A stretch of 64,000 bases of DNA from an uncultured Kiritimatiellota bacterium (GTDB lineage: Bacteria > Verrucomicrobiota > Kiritimatiellia > RFP12 > DVOR01). This document shows, piece by piece, positions 61,201 to 64,000 of this stretch. The stretch lies in NCBI GenBank assembly GCA_944389945.1, contig CALXOF010000001.1, positions 129,016 through 193,015 on the forward strand, written 5' to 3'. How positions within the stretch are numbered: position 1 is the stretch's first letter; each line of letters begins with the position of its first letter. A model generated the notes under the pieces. The model did not search any database, was not told where the DNA came from, and was given only the letters and a program-made list of their open reading frames with translations. Both the position numbers and the translations under genes were made by a program.

Positions 61201-63000
61201 ATGAAGATGCATCCTCAACGCCGTCCATTGCCCCGCAGGGGCGCTTCCGTTCTCCGTTTTCCGTTCTCCGTTCTCCTGCTCTTCCTCCTAGCGTTCCCAC
61301 TCTTCGGGCAGGAACCTCGCCTCAAGTCCCTCATGGTGCGCGAGGCCCCCGTGGAATACGCCATGTGGGTCCTCTCCAACGCCTGGGGTCGCCACATCGT
61401 CGTCACCGACGCCGCCAAGGCCATCTCCGCCCGCGTCTTCCTGCAGAACATCGATTGCATGAGCGCCCTCAAGGCCATCTGCCGCGCCCATGGCCTTTGG
61501 TACCGCGAAGACCCAGACAGCGGCGTCATCTACGTCGAGACCCTCGAGGAATACGTCGGCAATGCCTCGCGCGACAGCCATAAGTTCGTCGACGTCGTCA
61601 CCGTCGTCTACCCGCGCGCCGAGGACATCGCCGCCAGCCTCGAGCAGGTCTTCAACGACATGGTCGTCTACAACGCCCCCGAGGAGGACGATGGCGACCC
61701 CGCCAGCGACATCGACCGCGCACTCGACCGCATGGACCAACTCTCCGACCGCGCCACCATGGTCGAGGACGACGCCGCCAGCTCCGGCGGCTCCTCCTCC
61801 CGCCGTTCCCGCCGCAATTCCAACCTCACCGGCCTGGACAACGTCCGCGACTACTACCGCGACATGGATCGCCTGAACCGCGACAACGCCACCATCGTCT
61901 CCGAGGGCGCCGACGGCGAACCCCGCGCCGCCAGCCCCAGCGTCGTCTTCGTCGCCGTCGCCCGCGATGTCAACGCCATCCTCCTGCGCTCCTCCGACCA
62001 GGCCACCCTCCGCCAGGTCCGCGAGGTCATCGCCAAGCTCGACCGCCCCAAACCCCAAGTCCTCCTCGAGGTCCGAATCCTCGCCCTGGACATCACCGAT
62101 GAAAAGGACCGTCAGCTCGACCTCCTCTTTGGCTCGGAGGGCGGTTCCCCCATCAAGGGCGGCTTCGTCGGCGGCTACGACAACGGCCCCATCGGCGGCC
62201 TCACCACCGCCATGGACACCCTCGGCACCTTCAATTCCAACGCCGCCGCCATCCAATACCTCTCCGAAAAGCTCTCCATGCGCCTCAAGTGGCTCGACTC
62301 GAACGGCAAGGTCCGCCGCCTCGCCACCCCCAACCTCATGGTCTCCGACTACGAGGCCAGCCGCATCTTCGTCGGCAAGGAAACCTCCATCATCCTTAGC
62401 GTCGAGAGTTCCACCACCTTCACCGGCACCGAGACCGCCACGCCCACGACTTCCACCTCCGCCGAGATCGAGCGCACTGACATCGGCACCACCCTCGTCA
62501 TCACCCCAAAAATCCATGCCGACGGCACCTGCACCATCCGCATCCTCCAGGAAAATGCCGAGGAGGGCCCCTCCAAGAACATGAGCTATGGACCCACCAA
62601 CGAACGTATCGAATATCAGACCACCGACGTCGTCAAACAGTCCATCGTCTCCACCATCGTCGCCAAATCCGGCGAAACCCTCGCACTCGGCGGACTTGTC
62701 TCCACTATCGACGAGGAGACCACCGCTCGCGTCCCAATTCTCGCCGACATCCCCTGGATCGGCCCCCTCCTCTTCGAGCGCGAGAACAAGACCAAGACCA
62801 TTGAGGAACTCATCGTCCTCGTCCGGCCCCACGTCATCCTCTCCCCCGCCGAGGCCCAGCGCGTCTCTCATGGCTTCTATGAATCCATCGACGCCGACCC
62901 GCTGCTCATCAATCAGGCCCGCTCCCTCACCGCCCCTGAGCAAGCGCCCCCGGCGGACGCCGCCCTCCTCCGCGAGATGGCCGAACCGGAGGCCGAGTAA
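61201..63000 (+). CDS. gspD: Secretin (GspD/PilQ family outer-membrane channel)
   Basis: 599 residues. Signal peptide (about 1-36, ending LFGQ), then N-domains including a PRAEDIAASLEQVFNDM segment with a Ser/Arg/Asp-rich insertion (about 160-235) and a second N-domain (VARDVNAILLRSSDQATLRQVREVIAKLD). The secretin barrel follows (about 290-560; VLLEVRILALDITD, VRRLATPNLMVSDYEASRIFVGKE, ILADIPWIGPLLFE, ELIVLVRPHVI). The 5' coding part, including the signal peptide, consists of a GTTCTCCGTT dispersed repeat (61221-61277). No clear Shine-Dalgarno precedes the ATG. Confidence 0.93.
   Translation: MKMHPQRRPLPRRGASVLRFPFSVLLLFLLAFPLFGQEPRLKSLMVREAPVEYAMWVLSNAWGRHIVVTDAAKAISARVFLQNIDCMSALKAICRAHGLWYREDPDSGVIYVETLEEYVGNASRDSHKFVDVVTVVYPRAEDIAASLEQVFNDMVVYNAPEEDDGDPASDIDRALDRMDQLSDRATMVEDDAASSGGSSSRRSRRNSNLTGLDNVRDYYRDMDRLNRDNATIVSEGADGEPRAASPSVVFVAVARDVNAILLRSSDQATLRQVREVIAKLDRPKPQVLLEVRILALDITDEKDRQLDLLFGSEGGSPIKGGFVGGYDNGPIGGLTTAMDTLGTFNSNAAAIQYLSEKLSMRLKWLDSNGKVRRLATPNLMVSDYEASRIFVGKETSIILSVESSTTFTGTETATPTTSTSAEIERTDIGTTLVITPKIHADGTCTIRILQENAEEGPSKNMSYGPTNERIEYQTTDVVKQSIVSTIVAKSGETLALGGLVSTIDEETTARVPILADIPWIGPLLFERENKTKTIEELIVLVRPHVILSPAEAQRVSHGFYESIDADPLLINQARSLTAPEQAPPADAALLREMAEPEAE
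61221..61277 (+). repeat. Dispersed repeat encoding the secretin signal peptide
   Basis: CCGTCCATTGCCCCGCAGGG followed by CGCTTCC and GTTCTCCGTT-type units in frame, giving RRPLPRRGASVLRFPFSVLL. The same repeat is noncoding at the other loci in this window. Confidence 0.85.
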
Positions 63001-63001
63001 G

Positions 63002-64000
63002 ATGGCCGATGCCTGCCTGGAACCCCTCTTCGCCCTCATGGCCGAGGCCAACGCCTCTGACCTCCACTGGTGCGAGGGGGATATCCCCCGCCTCCGCGTC
63101 AATGGCTTCCTCCGCGCCGCCGAGGTCCCGGAGTCCCTTCGCGCCCTGCCCTTCGCCGAGCTCACCGCCAAACTCATCGGCCGCGGCAACCTCGACGTCC
63201 TCATGCACGACCGCGAGTTCGACGCCTCCGCCTCGGTCCTCGGCGGCAAACGCATCCGCATCAACTGCTTCTTCAAGCGTGACCGCCTCTCTTGGGCCAT
63301 CCGTCTCCTGCCCGATCGCTTCCTCTCCTTCGAGGAACTCGGCCTCCCGCTCCCCTTCCTCCGCAACATCATCGAGATGCGCCAAGGCCTCGTCCTCGTC
63401 ACCGGCGCCACCGGCTCCGGCAAGACCACCACCCTCGCCTCAATCCTCAACCAAATCAACCTCCGCCGCCACGAACACATCCTCACCATCGAGGACCCCG
63501 TCGAATACGTCCACGAGTCCGCCGGCTGCCTCGTCTCCCAGCGCGAGGTCGGCCACGACACCCTCGGCTTCCACAACGCCCTCCGCGCCGCCCTCCGCGA
63601 AGACCCCGACATCGTTCTCCTCGGCGAAATGCGCGACCGCGAAAGCATGGATGCCGCCCTCACCCTCGCCGAGACCGGCCACCTCACCTTCGCCACCCTC
63701 CACACCTCCGGCGCCGTCGAGACCATCACCCGCGTCATCTCCGCCTTCGACGCCATTGAGCAAGCCCAGACCCGCGAACGCCTCGCAGCCAACCTCAAGG
63801 TCGTCCTCACCCAGCGCCTCGTCCCCTGGGCCAACCACGCCGGCCGCTCCCTTTGCGCCGAGATTATGGTCTCCACCCCAGCCGTCCGCGCCCTCATCCG
63901 CGATGGCAAGGAACGCCAACTCCTCTCTCTCATCGAGACCGGCGCCGCCCATGGCATGACCACCATGACCGCCTCTCTCGCCCAGCTCGTCCAGCGCCGC
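63002..64000 (+). CDS. PilT-like secretion/retraction ATPase, 3' end outside the window
   Basis: 333 residues are visible and the frame is open to the last base. N-terminal PAS-like PilT domain (EANASDLHWCEGDIPRLRVNG), Walker A GATGSGKTT (135-143), Asp box LTIEDPVEY, Walker B DPDIVLLGEMRDRES and His box TLHTSGA. GEMRD instead of GEIRD and the short N-terminus favour PilT/PilU over GspE. PilT ATPases retract type IV pili, so the cluster may build a dynamic pilus and not only a secretion pseudopilus. The ATG starts 2 bases after the gspD stop codon. Confidence 0.9.
   Translation, partial: MADACLEPLFALMAEANASDLHWCEGDIPRLRVNGFLRAAEVPESLRALPFAELTAKLIGRGNLDVLMHDREFDASASVLGGKRIRINCFFKRDRLSWAIRLLPDRFLSFEELGLPLPFLRNIIEMRQGLVLVTGATGSGKTTTLASILNQINLRRHEHILTIEDPVEYVHESAGCLVSQREVGHDTLGFHNALRAALREDPDIVLLGEMRDRESMDAALTLAETGHLTFATLHTSGAVETITRVISAFDAIEQAQTRERLAANLKVVLTQRLVPWANHAGRSLCAEIMVSTPAVRALIRDGKERQLLSLIETGAAHGMTTMTASLAQLVQRR

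Noticed and set aside
59275..63966. Very long minus-strand open frames opposite gspF, gspD and pilT
   Set aside because: They mirror GC-rich codon bias of the plus-strand genes, have Gly/Arg/Asp-rich compositions and no family motifs or Shine-Dalgarno sequences.
1..64000. tRNA, rRNA, CRISPR or riboswitch elements
   Set aside because: No cloverleaf, conserved rRNA segment, regularly spaced direct repeats with unique spacers, or known riboswitch core was found by eye. Small RNAs could still be missed.

Overview
The window looks like about 64 kb of chromosome from a GC-rich, anaerobic, host-associated bacterium of the PVC group, most likely Kiritimatiellota or a close relative. That placement is inferred from PEP-CTERM proteins ending in a PEP-TALALLALGVAG-RR tail, a giant BspA-type leucine-rich-repeat protein, a Cys-type sulfatase, a GH95 fucosidase, an oxygen-sensitive radical-SAM haem locus and a compact type II secretion/type IV pilus operon. 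No rRNA, tRNA or CRISPR array was found.

Layout. (1) 1-16 kb: 3' part of a BspA-like LRR protein, a GH95 glycosidase, a complete IS element with doubled terminal repeats, nagA, and an operon of lgt, a LUD-domain gene, rimO and rnhB. (2) 15.7-22.8 kb: a PEP-CTERM protein, a sulfatase with an exported partner, an M3 oligopeptidase and a YgjP-like metallopeptidase. (3) 23.4-31.1 kb: a second transposase followed by an AT-rich foreign island of seven unrecognised genes. The island holds two paralogous pairs (a small protein plus a large ankyrin-like protein) and three proteins that share a C-terminal motif. (4) 31.3-35.6 kb: two Sel1-repeat proteins, a Cys-rich miniprotein, and a 1.77-kb duplication of the peptidase region. 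(5) 36-47.7 kb: minus-strand housekeeping genes (a coiled-coil protein, panC, metG, a Gfo/Idh/MocA oxidoreductase), a GT11 fucosyltransferase interrupted exactly at a run of nine G, an AAA-ATPase/nuclease-fold protein, a decayed PEP-CTERM gene and an MsbA-like exporter. (6) 47.9-52.7 kb: a HutW/ChuW-like radical SAM enzyme, a complete ECF transporter and a flavodoxin, read as an anaerobic haem uptake and breakdown unit. (7) 52.7-64 kb: ten translationally coupled type II secretion/type IV pilus genes, the last a PilT-like ATPase that runs off the window.

Three features cut across the window. First, G-runs of 8-11 bases lie at a coding frameshift and inside two promoter spacers, which suggests slipped-strand phase variation. 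Second, several families of short dispersed repeats fill nearly every gap between operons, and in places they supply real coding sequence: the secretin signal peptide, the EcfA C-terminus and the last codons of the AAA-ATPase. Third, a palindrome of the form GACCC-TATA-GGGTC occurs four times in regular array and once alone. The glycan genes (fucosidase, deacetylase, sulfatase, fucosyltransferase) fit life on mucus or plant polysaccharides and variable surface fucosylation.
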